A stretch of 60,554 nt of DNA. It comes from Burkholderiales bacterium. Lineage in GTDB: Bacteria; Pseudomonadota; Gammaproteobacteria; Burkholderiales; Burkholderiaceae_C. Below, in pieces: positions 51,977 through 60,311 of the stretch (positions are counted from its first letter, which is position 1; every line of letters starts with the position of its first letter). Both the position numbers and the translations under genes were made by a program. The notes under the pieces were generated by a model that saw only the letters and a program-made list of their open reading frames with translations, was not told where the DNA came from and did no database searches. The stretch is from assembly GCA_025360385.1 (NCBI GenBank), contig JANYCG010000217.1:1-60554 (forward strand), given 5' to 3'.

Positions 51977-53326
51977 TCACCGTTTGTGGTGCTCGAGCCA
52001 TTCTTCCAGGTAATGGATGTTGGTGCCGCCCGACATGAATTTTGCGTCCACCATCAATTCGCGGTGCAGCGCGATATTGGTGTTGATGCCCTCCACCACC
52101 GTCTCGCCCAGGGCGGTGCGCATCCGGGCCAGGGCTTGGTCGCGGGTGTCGCCGTGCACAATGATTTTGCCAATCATCGAGTCGTAATTGGACGGCACAA
52201 AGTAATTCGTGTACACGTGGGAGTCGACGCGCACGCCGGGTCCCCCTGGCGGATGCCACATCGTGATGCGCCCAGGCGAGGGTGTGAACTTATACGGATC
52301 CTCGGCGTTGATCCGGCATTCAATGGCATGGCCCCGGATTTCAATCTGGCGTTGGGTAAACGGCAATTTTTCACCGGCCGCAACAAGGATTTGGGTTTTG
52401 ACAATGTCCACGCCGGTGACCCACTCTGTCACCGGGTGCTCCACCTGAACCCGGGTGTTCATTTCAATGAAATAAAACTCACCGTTTTCAAACAAAAACT
52501 CAAAGGTGCCGGCCCCCCGATAACCAATCTTTTTACAAGCCGCAACACAGCGCTCACCAATGCGTTCAATCAACTTGCGTGCAATGCCGGGCGCGGGCGC
52601 TTCTTCGATAATTTTTTGATGCCGACGCTGCATGGAGCAGTCCCGCTCCCCCAGATAAACCGCATTTTTGTGTTTGTCCGCCATGATCTGAATTTCGATA
52701 TGACGCGGATTTTGCAGAAATTTCTCAAGGTAAACCGCGGCGTTGCCAAACGCTGCCCCGGCCTCAGCCTTGGTCATCTGCACGGCGTTGATCAAGGCCG
52801 CCTCCGTATGGACGACCCGCATGCCACGCCCGCCGCCCCCGCCAGCGGCCTTGATGATGACGGGATAACCCACCGCTTTGGCGATCTTGCGGATTTGCGC
52901 CGGGTCATCCGGCAACTCACCTTCGGAGCCGGGCACACAAGGCACGCCCGCCTTGATCATGGCCTGCTTGGCTGACACTTTGTCGCCCATGATGCGGATC
53001 GACTCGGGCGTCGGGCCAATGAACTGAAAGCCGCTTTTTTCAACCCGTTCAGCAAAACCTGCGTTTTCACTCAAAAACCCGTATCCAGGGTGGATGGCTT
53101 CCGCATCAGTCACTTCTGCCGCAGAAATAATTGCCGGCATATTGAGGTAACTTTGCGCCGAAGGCGCCGGGCCAATGCAGACGGCCTCATCGGCCAGCCG
53201 GATGTATTTGGCCTCGCGGTCGGCTTCGGAATACACCATCACGGCCTTAATGCCCAGCTCGCGGCAGGCACGCTGAATGCGCAAAGCAATCTCGCCTCGG
53301 TTGGCGATCAGAATTTTTTTAAACAT
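51977..53326 (-). CDS. accC: Acetyl-CoA carboxylase, biotin carboxylase subunit
   Basis: Carboxylates the biotin on AccB with bicarbonate and ATP for fatty-acid synthesis. The 449 residues include [20 protein letters not shown] and the ATP-grasp glycine loop [16 protein letters not shown]. The catalytic segments [17 protein letters not shown] and [18 protein letters not shown] are intact. It begins 14 nt after accB. Confidence 0.97.
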   Translation of the reverse strand: MFKKILIANRGEIALRIQRACRELGIKAVMVYSEADREAKYIRLADEAVCIGPAPSAQSYLNMPAIISAAEVTDAEAIHPGYGFLSENAGFAERVEKSGFQFIGPTPESIRIMGDKVSAKQAMIKAGVPCVPGSEGELPDDPAQIRKIAKAVGYPVIIKAAGGGGGRGMRVVHTEAALINAVQMTKAEAGAAFGNAAVYLEKFLQNPRHIEIQIMADKHKNAVYLGERDCSMQRRHQKIIEEAPAPGIARKLIERIGERCVAACKKIGYRGAGTFEFLFENGEFYFIEMNTRVQVEHPVTEWVTGVDIVKTQILVAAGEKLPFTQRQIEIRGHAIECRINAEDPYKFTPSPGRITMWHPPGGPGVRVDSHVYTNYFVPSNYDSMIGKIIVHGDTRDQALARMRTALGETVVEGINTNIALHRELMVDAKFMSGGTNIHYLEEWLEHHKR

Positions 53327-53340
53327 ATCCGGGCGCGTCT

Positions 53341-53808
53341 TCAGGCGACTTCAAACAAGGGCTGTCCGTATTCAACCGCCTCGCCGTTTTCGCACAAAAT
53401 CCGGCTGACAGTACCGCTGTGGTCAGACTCAATTTCGTTGAGGATTTTCATCGCTTCAATGATGCAAATCGTCTCGCCCGCCTTAACAACTTGCCCGATT
53501 TCGACGAAGGCTTTCGCGCCAGGCGATGCGCTGCGGTAAAAGGTGCCGACCATGGGTGATTTGACGACTTGGTTCGGGTTGGCAACCGGCGTGGCGACGA
53601 CATCCGCTGACACAGCCACTTGTGGTGCAACCGGTGCCGGGGCTGACGCAGCCTGATACGCCTGGGCCATACCCTGGCCCCCTATCGCGCCGCCACCGTA
53701 GCCACCCTTGACGATGCGGACTTTTCCTTCAGCTTCTGTGATTTCCAGCTCTGAGACGTTCGAGTCAGACACCAGATCAATCAATGTTTTGAGTTTGCGC
53801 AAGTCCAT
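53341..53808 (-). CDS. accB: Acetyl-CoA carboxylase, biotin carboxyl carrier protein
   Basis: A 155-residue biotin carrier. The C-terminal biotinyl domain has [12 protein letters not shown] with the biotinylated Lys near residue 120. The Pro/Ala/Val linker ([17 protein letters not shown]) separates it from the N-terminal domain. The usual Met after the biotin Lys neighbourhood (EAMKLMNEI) is Ile-Leu here, a mild variation. It is first in accB-accC-prmA. The 217-nt upstream gap is AT-rich near 53820-53890 and should hold the promoter. Confidence 0.96.
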   Translation of the reverse strand: MDLRKLKTLIDLVSDSNVSELEITEAEGKVRIVKGGYGGGAIGGQGMAQAYQAASAPAPVAPQVAVSADVVATPVANPNQVVKSPMVGTFYRSASPGAKAFVEIGQVVKAGETICIIEAMKILNEIESDHSGTVSRILCENGEAVEYGQPLFEVA

Positions 53809-54025
53809 AGTGTCTCCAACGTTTAATTAAAGTTTGCCAAACTAAGTCAAAAGAGACCATTTGGTATTTATCTTCATTTATCGTTCAGAATTTTAACCTA
53901 TTGCGATGATGCTTCAATCCATCGGAGGATCTGGCACGGCCAACACCAAGTGCCGTGCATCCACACGGATTTGCTGAGCTCATCCAGAGCCGAATCAAAG
54001 CTGCATCAAGCTCCGGTCGGGCCGC

Positions 54026-54709
54026 TCACCTCAACTCCGACCAGATTCGCAAATCTTCCGCGCTGACTCGACCCATTTTACGGTGCAACAGCGCCCCGCT
54101 GCCGCCCACAATCACCGTGAATGGCAATGCGCCCGCCAAATTGCCCATCGCTTTGCTCATTTCCATGCCCGCCAGGCCAGCCATTCCAATCGGAAAACTC
54201 AGCGGCATTTTGAACAAAAAAGCATTCACCGGTTTGACCTGGTCTACAGCAATTCCCAGAACTTGCCAGCCATTGCGCCTATTTTCTTGATAAAACTTGT
54301 CAATTAACGGCAATTCGTCAACACACGGCGGACACCAGGTGGCCCAAAAATTGAGCAGCAGCGGTTTCCCGCGCAAGGCCGCAAGCTGGATTGCTGCGCC
54401 GCTGGGCGCCTCCAACGTCGTGTTCCAAAAATCACTCAGTGGCCCGGTGTCTGACATCTTGTCCGGCGACGCGCCCGAGTCGCCGGCCGGGACAAAAGGG
54501 CTCGAAGCGGCTGGCGACTGCCCGTCGGCTTGCCGCGTGCGCCACGACAGACTTGCCCCGACTGCCGCCGCCGCAATGCCAACCCCACCCAGCACCCAAC
54601 GGCGAGAGCGCACCGCACCCATCGGAAAAGAAGCTGGCGGATCCACCACTGGCGACGGCTCGGACTCACCTTGGCGCAGTTGGGACGGTGGCGCAGTATC
54701 CGGCGGCAT
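54026..54709 (-). CDS. TlpA-like membrane-anchored thioredoxin-fold protein
   Basis: A 227-residue protein with an N-terminal membrane anchor (RSRRWVLGGVGIAAAAVGASL, about residues 34-55) and a periplasmic thioredoxin-like domain. The redox motif is NFWATWCPPCVDELP (Cys-Pro-Pro-Cys) and the cis-Pro is in ALPFTVIV. TlpA/ResA-type proteins reduce periplasmic disulfides, for example in cytochrome c maturation. The start is uncertain: ATG 54709 has a weak ribosome-binding site and an internal MGAVRSRRW is possible. Confidence 0.88.
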   Translation of the reverse strand: MPPDTAPPSQLRQGESEPSPVVDPPASFPMGAVRSRRWVLGGVGIAAAAVGASLSWRTRQADGQSPAASSPFVPAGDSGASPDKMSDTGPLSDFWNTTLEAPSGAAIQLAALRGKPLLLNFWATWCPPCVDELPLIDKFYQENRRNGWQVLGIAVDQVKPVNAFLFKMPLSFPIGMAGLAGMEMSKAMGNLAGALPFTVIVGGSGALLHRKMGRVSAEDLRIWSELR

Positions 54710-54803
54710 GGCTAGATAGTGCCTTTAAAAACCACGATGGGCATTTTCATCATTCAGGACACCCGTTTTTGCTACGGGCAAATGATCGGCAATTTTTCAT
54801 TTT

Positions 54804-55403
54804 TTAACAATTAACGACTTCAGACCGCAAAAGGACGTCTAATGCCGCCAGATTTCCTCTTCGTGAAAAACCAGATTTATCCGCCTTCAGGGCACCACGC
54901 AGGTCGTCATAGTCATAAATCATCAAGTGAACCCCGACATGCTCTTGCAGCGTTTTGCAAAAGTCTTGAATACTCAACGCGTCGACCGGTTCACCGGTAA
55001 AACCCGTTACCGTTTGCGTTGAAAAGTTGATTCTTTCGTCGATCAAGGCGATTTCAGCAGATTTCGAGTCGTCACAAAACAGCTGGAGGTAAACGTCGTT
55101 GCGCCGCGTCGCCGTGCCGCGCCAGACCGCCCCGCCCAGATGGGGCCGAAACAGCGCCAGCCGCAACATCCAACGGCGCGCCAATTCGCGCAAGGCCCGC
55201 AATTCGGCGGGCTGGGTGCCGGCGCAAAACAGCTCCAAATAATCACGCACTTCCGCCTCAATGTCCTCATTGCCAGGCAAACCCGAACGGCGCATGGCAC
55301 CCAGTTGTTTGGCGGCGCGGTGCTTGGCAGGGCCATATTCAAGCCCCTCCTCGACGATAAGTCGGGCGGCACACGCGGCAATTTCTGAGGTGGCGGTATC
55401 CAT
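54804..55403 (-). CDS. Conserved protein of unknown function (possible divergent nucleotidyltransferase fold)
   Basis: About 199 residues with no signal peptide. The most ordered stretch reads GGAVWRGTATRRNDVYLQLF followed by DDSKSAEIALIDERI. This loosely recalls the Gly...Asp core of pol-beta-type nucleotidyltransferases, but the second acidic residue is Tyr, so activity is doubtful. It is divergent from mpl; this pairing is familiar from related genomes. ATG 55403 is preferred over TTG 55412. Function is not assigned. Confidence 0.6.
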   Translation of the reverse strand: MDTATSEIAACAARLIVEEGLEYGPAKHRAAKQLGAMRRSGLPGNEDIEAEVRDYLELFCAGTQPAELRALRELARRWMLRLALFRPHLGGAVWRGTATRRNDVYLQLFCDDSKSAEIALIDERINFSTQTVTGFTGEPVDALSIQDFCKTLQEHVGVHLMIYDYDDLRGALKADKSGFSRRGNLAALDVLLRSEVVNC

Positions 55404-55412
55404 GGGTGGCAA

Positions 55413-55708
55413 TTCGGCTTGGGTGCTGCGGTGGATTGTCGGTTAAAACGGCGCTTCAAAGCGCTTTTTTGAGCGTTGATTTGACGCATAATTTCGAACA
55501 TCCAAAGCGTAAATCGATTCAAATAGCTCCCAAAAAATACAAAAATAATTTAATTAACTTATAAAATTTATCGACTGTATTAAAATCGTTGAAAAATCCC
55601 ACGGTTGTTATTTTTCAAGCTATATTAATTATAATAATACTGCCTAAAAATTAGGCTTAATGCATTTTTAATAAAAATTAAACGTAGATAAAATTTACAT
55701 TTGTAAAA
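55413..55708. other. AT-rich intergenic region upstream of mpl
   Basis: A 296-nt gap. From about 55500 to 55708 it is strikingly AT-rich (runs such as AATAATTTAATTAACTTATA and TTAATTATAATAATACTG) in an otherwise GC-rich neighbourhood. It should carry divergent promoters. It contains GCTATATTAATTATAATAAT followed about 35 nt later by GGCTTAATGC, a possible decayed repeat copy. The hairpin CCTAAAAATTAGG lies at about 55643-55655. Confidence 0.6.
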
Positions 55709-57259
55709 ATGCACATTCATATTCTCGGTATTTGCGGAACCTTCATGGGTGGCCTGGCCGCCCTGGCGCGCGAGGCCGGCCACAAAGTCACCGGCTGCGA
55801 CGCAGGGGTCTACCCGCCCATGAGCGACCAATTGCGCGCCCTTGGCATCGACCTGATCGAAGGCTTCGGCGCGGAACAGTTGGCCCTGAAACCGGACGTG
55901 TACGTGGTAGGCAACGTCGTGAGCCGCGCACGCCTGCCCGACGGCTCTCCCAAGTTTCCCTCGATGGAAGCCATCATGGCGGCGGGCCTACCCTATACCA
56001 GCGGGCCACAATGGCTGGCCGAGCACATCCTGCAAGGCCGCCACGTGCTGGCCGTGGCCGGAACTCACGGCAAAACCACGACCACCGCCATGTTGACCTG
56101 GATTCTGGATTCGGCGGGTTTGCAGCCGGGCTTCCTCGTCGGGGGCGTTCCGCTGAATTTCGGCGTCTCGGCACGAATGGGCGATTGTGGAGGAGAGTCT
56201 TCGCGCCGGGCCGCCCCAAGCGACAATGCGGCCCGCTCGGGAGGCAGGAATCCACACGAAGCGGGCGACCGTGGGGGCTATTTCGTTATTGAAGCAGACG
56301 AGTACGACACCGCCTTCTTCGACAAACGCAGCAAGTTCGTGCACTACCGCCCTCGGACCGCCGTGCTGAACAACCTCGAATTCGACCATGCCGACATCTT
56401 TGACGACTTGGCGCAGATCGAGCGGCAGTTCCACCATCTGGTGCGGACTGTGCCGGGTCAATTTTTCGACGGGTCGTCCCTGGAAAACTTAGCCACCTCG
56501 GGGGGCAGCGAACCACACGCAGTGGGGAGCGTGGGGGCTGGGTCGGGGCGAATCGTCGTCAATGGCCTAGAGGAAAGCCTGCAGCGGGTTTTGTCCCAGG
56601 GTTGCTGGAGCGAAGTCCGCAGCTTCGGCACCACAGTGAGCGACTTTGCCGCCCTCGGCGACGCCAGCGACTTCATCGTGCAGGTCAAAGGCCTGCAAAC
56701 CGGAACCGTGAAGTGGGCCCTGACGGGCGTACACAACCAGCTCAACGCGCTGGCGGCCATTGCGGCGGCAGACCACGTCGGCGTGCCAGTTGGGGTAGCC
56801 TGCCGGGCGCTGGAAAGCTTCCAGAACGTCAAGCGCCGCATGGAAGTGTGTGGGCGCGTCGGTGCCGGGCCGCGTGCCATCACGGTCTACGACGACTTCG
56901 CCCACCACCCCACCGCCATCCGCACCACCGTGGACGGCCTGCGCAAAACCCTGCAAAGCGGCCAACGCATTCTGGCCGTGTTCGAGCCGCGCAGCAATAC
57001 CATGAAGCTCGGTGCCATGAAGGCGCAACTCCCCTGGAGCCTTGAAAGCGCCGACCTGGCCTTTTGCCACGGCGGTGGTTTGGGCTGGGACGCGGCTGAG
57101 GCGCTGGCCCCCATGGGCACGCGGGCGCAGGTTGCCACCAGCATCGACGCGCTGGTGGCTCAAGTCAAAGCTGCTGCGCAGCCGGGTGACCACATCGTGT
57201 GCATGAGCAACGGCGGCTTTGGCGGTGTGCATGCCAAGCTGTTGGCGGCGCTGGGGTAG
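55709..57259 (+). CDS. mpl: UDP-N-acetylmuramate:L-alanyl-gamma-D-glutamyl-meso-diaminopimelate ligase
   Basis: Murein-recycling Mur ligase that attaches recovered tripeptide to UDP-MurNAc. The N-terminus MHIHILGICGTFMGGLAALA and the ATP loop AVAGTHGKTTTTAML (near residue 120) are intact, as are VIEADEYDTAFFDKRSKF and YDDFAHHPTAI. At 516 residues it exceeds E. coli Mpl (457) by about 60. The excess is two low-complexity Gly/Ser/Arg-rich inserts near residues 159-190 and 253-278. Both carry a related GC-rich repeat in the same frame. Confidence 0.94.
   Translation: MHIHILGICGTFMGGLAALAREAGHKVTGCDAGVYPPMSDQLRALGIDLIEGFGAEQLALKPDVYVVGNVVSRARLPDGSPKFPSMEAIMAAGLPYTSGPQWLAEHILQGRHVLAVAGTHGKTTTTAMLTWILDSAGLQPGFLVGGVPLNFGVSARMGDCGGESSRRAAPSDNAARSGGRNPHEAGDRGGYFVIEADEYDTAFFDKRSKFVHYRPRTAVLNNLEFDHADIFDDLAQIERQFHHLVRTVPGQFFDGSSLENLATSGGSEPHAVGSVGAGSGRIVVNGLEESLQRVLSQGCWSEVRSFGTTVSDFAALGDASDFIVQVKGLQTGTVKWALTGVHNQLNALAAIAAADHVGVPVGVACRALESFQNVKRRMEVCGRVGAGPRAITVYDDFAHHPTAIRTTVDGLRKTLQSGQRILAVFEPRSNTMKLGAMKAQLPWSLESADLAFCHGGGLGWDAAEALAPMGTRAQVATSIDALVAQVKAAAQPGDHIVCMSNGGFGGVHAKLLAALG
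56236..56279 (+). repeat. GC-rich repeat, copy A (in-frame insert in mpl)
   Basis: About 44 nt beginning CTCGGGAGGCAGGAATCCAC and ending CGTGGGGGCT. It matches the copy at 56497 over most of its length with a one-base length difference. It encodes SGGRNPHEAGDRGG between GVSAR and YFVIEADEY, where other Mpl proteins have a short loop. Confidence 0.85.
56497..56539 (+). repeat. GC-rich repeat, copy B (in-frame insert in mpl)
   Basis: About 43 nt beginning CTCGGGGGGCAGCGAACCAC and ending CGTGGGGGCT, parallel to copy A. It encodes SGGSEPHAVGSVGA, starting in the same frame as copy A, inside a second insert between LVRTVPGQ and RIVVNG. Confidence 0.85.
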
Positions 57260-57692
57260 GTTTGTGGGTTGCTGCTTCGTTCTGATGTTGCTGGGTCGCT
57301 TTGGATAGTGGTTGTAGGTCATGACTTTGGCCAACATCGGCTGGTTGCGGCACCGGGTCAACTTGGGCTGGCTGATGGGCCACCCGCGGAGTTGGCAAAA
57401 CGTTCCCGGCAATAAAATTCCCCGCCCTGATTCAACCCAGCAAACCGCACACACACCGCAATTTCAACCCACCGCAAAACCGCTCGTGCCAGCGACCGCG
57501 CAAGGCGCTACAGTCGGGCTTTGACGCTTTCAGCAAGACCAGACAGTGTCTTGCCATGGGCCTGGTTGCCACATCCCGCCACCCAGGCGGGGTCGCCGCC
57601 CATTCGGTGGATCGTTTTGTCGTCGCCGTGCCCGAAATTTCGTCGCCAGCCAGGAGCATCCGGCCACCGCATGACACGCGGCGCGGGACGGC
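57260..57692. other. 433-nt convergent gap without a confident gene
   Basis: Lies between the convergent ends of mpl and the hydrolase. Several short open frames exist. The most protein-like is on the minus strand at 57508-57729 (RMGGDPAWVAGCGNQAHGKTL), but it overlaps the hydrolase stop and I recognise no family. No clear terminator or repeat copy is seen. It may hold a decayed gene. Confidence 0.4.
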
Positions 57693-58652
57693 TCAGGCTG
57701 CCAACGCGGCCTGAAGTTCCGCTGCGCACAGACGCACAGCCGCGTTCGCCTCAGTCATGACGCGGCCCATGGTGATGAAACCGTGGATCTGGCGCTCAAA
57801 ACACACGTAACTCGTCTTGACGCCGCTAGTTGCGAGCTTGTCGGCGTACAGATGCCCTTCGTCGCGCAGCGGATCGAAGCCGGCGGTCAGCACCAAGGCG
57901 GGCGGCAAGTCTTTGTGGCTGACCGCCAGCAAAGGCGAGGCGCGCCAGTCGTCGTGTACAGCGGCGTTTTGGCCGGTGTAATGGCCCTGGAAGTAGGCCA
58001 TAGTGGCCTGCTCCAGCATGTAGCCTTTGCCGTTGGTGGCGATGGACGGCGTGAGCTGGCGCATGTCCACCGCCGGATAAATAAGCAACTGGAAGCGAAT
58101 GGCCAAATCGCCTGCGCCGTTTTCCGTTGAATCACGCACAAGCAGGGCGATCACTGCCGCCAGGTTGCCGCCTGCACTGTCGCCGCCCACGGCGATGCGG
58201 GCGGGGTCGATGCGCAGGGCAGCGGCATTGGCATGCACCCAGCGGGTGGCGGCCAGACAGTCGTCCACCGCAGCGGGGAACACCGCCTCGGGGGCCAGGC
58301 GGTAGTGCACGGCGATGATGGCGCAACCCGAGGCATTGGCCAGCTGGCGGCACAACACATCGTGGGTGTCCAGGTCGCCGATCACCCACCCGCCACCGTG
58401 GAAGTACACCAGCACAGGCAGCACTTGCCCGGCCTCACTGCCGGCGGGCCGGTAGTGGCGCAGCGGCACCGCGCCTGCGGGTCCGGTCGCAGCAATGTCT
58501 TGCGCCAGGGCCACCGGCGGCGGCTCCGGCTGCGTGACAGCGCGGCGCTCCACGAACATCTGGCGGGCCTGCACGGCTGCCAAGGTGTGCGCGGGCGGAA
58601 TGCCGCGCTGGGCCATTAAATCAAGTAGAAACCGGGCTTCAGGGTGCAACAT
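57693..58652 (-). CDS. Hormone-sensitive-lipase-family alpha/beta hydrolase
   Basis: A 319-residue esterase of family IV. The oxyanion motif HGGGWVIGD is near residue 85, the nucleophile elbow GGDSAGGNLAAV near residue 155, the Asp in TAGFDPLRDEG near 255, and the His in ERQIHGFITM. It is cytoplasmic and likely acts on short acyl esters. Dispersed repeat copy 11 sits 4 nt upstream of its start codon, so the repeat overlaps the promoter or leader. Confidence 0.93.
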   Translation of the reverse strand: MLHPEARFLLDLMAQRGIPPAHTLAAVQARQMFVERRAVTQPEPPPVALAQDIAATGPAGAVPLRHYRPAGSEAGQVLPVLVYFHGGGWVIGDLDTHDVLCRQLANASGCAIIAVHYRLAPEAVFPAAVDDCLAATRWVHANAAALRIDPARIAVGGDSAGGNLAAVIALLVRDSTENGAGDLAIRFQLLIYPAVDMRQLTPSIATNGKGYMLEQATMAYFQGHYTGQNAAVHDDWRASPLLAVSHKDLPPALVLTAGFDPLRDEGHLYADKLATSGVKTSYVCFERQIHGFITMGRVMTEANAAVRLCAAELQAALAA

Positions 58653-58656
58653 ATTT

Positions 58657-58700
58657 ACTACCTTTTTTATAGCTAACTATTCATATCCCACAGGAAAAAA
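58657..58700 (+). repeat. Dispersed AT-rich repeat, copy 11
   Basis: ACTACCTTTTTTATAGCTAA, then CACAGGAAAAAACG; the AGG core begins 35 nt from the start. The AGCTAACTATTCATAT centre matches consensus well, though the 3' end (GGAAAAA) has diverged. It lies between the 5' end of the hydrolase and the 3' end of aroG. Confidence 0.8.
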
Positions 58701-58799
58701 CGAAACTTTGACTAGGCGACTCGACAACAAACGGCCTTCAGGCGCCCCAACCAAGCACTGCGGCCACCCCAACTGCCGCTTAAGTGGGCCGTCCCCAGT

Positions 58800-59951
58800 C
58801 TACAACCCGCGCCGTGTTTTGACCGCCCCGCTCAGCACATCCAGCACCTTGAGCGAATCCTCCCAGCCCAGGCACGCATCCGTGATGCTTTTGCCATATT
58901 CCAGTTGCGCAGCGTCGTCCTGGCCCGGGGTGAATTTTTGCGCCCCACCCACCAGATGGCTTTCAACCATCACGCCAAAGACGCTGTTTGAGCCGCCTTT
59001 GACCTGCTCTGCGATGTCCCGCGCCACGTCGATTTGCCGCTCATGCTGTTTGCTGCTGTTGGCGTGGCTGCAATCGACCATCAAGGTCGCCGGCAATTTG
59101 GCTTGTGTCAATCCAGCGCAGGCTGCCGCCACACTCGCCGCGTCGTAATTGGGCGTTTTGCCGCCGCGCAAAATCACGTGGCAGTCCTTGTTGCCATGGG
59201 TCTGCACAATCGCGACCTGGCCGTTTTTGTGGACTGACAAAAAGTGGTGCCCGCCAGCCGCAGCCTGAATCGCGTCCGTGGCAATCTTGATGTTGCCATC
59301 GGTGCCGTTTTTGAAGCCGATGGGCGCCGACAAACCCGAGGCCAGTTCACGGTGCACCTGGCTTTCGGTCGTGCGCGCGCCAATCGCGCCCCAGGCAATC
59401 AGGTCGCCCAGGTATTGCGGCGAGATCACGTCCAGAAATTCACTCCCCGCCGGCAGGCCCAGGCGGTTGATGTCGATCAGCAACTGGCGGGCGATGCGCA
59501 GGCCCTCGTCAATGCGGAAGGTTTCATCCAGATACGGGTCGTTGATCAGCCCTTTCCAGCCCACCGTGGAGCGCGGCTTCTCGAAGTAGACACGCATCAC
59601 GATCTCCAACGTGCCAGCATATTTGTCGCGCTGCACCTTGAGCTTGCGTGCGTACGCCAGCGCGGCCGCCGGATCATGGATCGAACATGGGCCGATCACC
59701 ACCAGCATGCGGTCATCCTTGCCCGCCATGATGTCCTTGATGTGGTGACGGGTCTCGCTGATCAGGCCTTCCACCGGCGTGCCACTGATCGGAAAAAACC
59801 GGATCAAATGTTCAGGTGGCGGCAACACGGTGATGTCCTTGATGCGTTCATCGTCAGTGCGGCTGGTGCGGTCGCTGACGTGCGGCTGGCGGCGCACAAG
59901 CGGGTTGGCATGCCAGGCACCTTCGGAGGTTGGGGAATGCTGTGGGTTCAT
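58800..59951 (-). CDS. aroG: 3-Deoxy-7-phosphoheptulonate synthase (DAHP synthase, AroG type)
   Basis: First enzyme of the shikimate pathway, condensing PEP and erythrose 4-phosphate. The 383 residues form a class I DAHP synthase: MLVVIGPCSIHDP near residue 85, FEKPRSTVGWKGLINDP, SVHKNGQVAIVQTHGNKDCH, and MVDCSHANSSKQ. It is preceded on the same strand by an aromatic-residue leader peptide and an intrinsic terminator. It is therefore probably attenuated by Phe/Tyr/Trp-tRNA charging in addition to allosteric feedback. Confidence 0.96.
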   Translation of the reverse strand: MNPQHSPTSEGAWHANPLVRRQPHVSDRTSRTDDERIKDITVLPPPEHLIRFFPISGTPVEGLISETRHHIKDIMAGKDDRMLVVIGPCSIHDPAAALAYARKLKVQRDKYAGTLEIVMRVYFEKPRSTVGWKGLINDPYLDETFRIDEGLRIARQLLIDINRLGLPAGSEFLDVISPQYLGDLIAWGAIGARTTESQVHRELASGLSAPIGFKNGTDGNIKIATDAIQAAAGGHHFLSVHKNGQVAIVQTHGNKDCHVILRGGKTPNYDAASVAAACAGLTQAKLPATLMVDCSHANSSKQHERQIDVARDIAEQVKGGSNSVFGVMVESHLVGGAQKFTPGQDDAAQLEYGKSITDACLGWEDSLKVLDVLSGAVKTRRGL

Positions 59952-59986
59952 GCTGCGGCTCCTTCAGGTTGGATCAATGAAAATGG

Positions 59987-60016
59987 CAAAAAAAAACCGC
60001 CGAAAGTTCGGCGGTT
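59987..60016 (-). terminator. Attenuator terminator before aroG
   Basis: On the minus strand AACCGCCGAA pairs with TTCGGCGGTT (10-bp arms around CT) and is followed by a run of eight or more T. It lies 36 nt before the aroG start and 25 nt after the leader-peptide stop. The upstream GGCGGTT (within 60061-60070) can pair with the AACCGCC arm as an antiterminator. Confidence 0.9.
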
Positions 60017-60040
60017 GGTGTGGAGACTGGCTGGGCTTTT

Positions 60041-60118
60041 TCAGCGACGCTCAATTCTCTCAACCGCCTGGGGGCGTGAGATCCAAAAGTAGCTAAAGAA
60101 AAAGCACAAGCGAGTCAT
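60041..60118 (-). CDS. aroG leader peptide (aromatic attenuator)
   Basis: A 25-residue open frame beginning MTRLCFFFSYFWISRP. Seven of residues 6-12 are Phe, Phe, Phe, Ser, Tyr, Phe, Trp. It ends 25 nt before an intrinsic terminator that precedes aroG. Stalling at the aromatic codons would cover CGCC just downstream (in CACGCCCCC). That frees GGCGGTT to pair with the terminator's first arm. The ribosome-binding site is weak (TAAAG). Confidence 0.85.
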   Translation of the reverse strand: MTRLCFFFSYFWISRPQAVERIERR

Positions 60119-60311
60119 GGGTTGACTTTAGCACAAGCGCCAAAGCCACTGCGCTCACCACTTCGCTCACAAAAGCCAATGCGCTCTTGAGTGAATCCAT
60201 TTGCGCACGTCAGACCAAACACCCACAACCGTGATGCACAGGACGGCCCATTCATCCGTGCTGCCTCGGCTGCTGGCGCACCCTATTCAGGCGCACAACG
60301 ATCAAGCGCGT

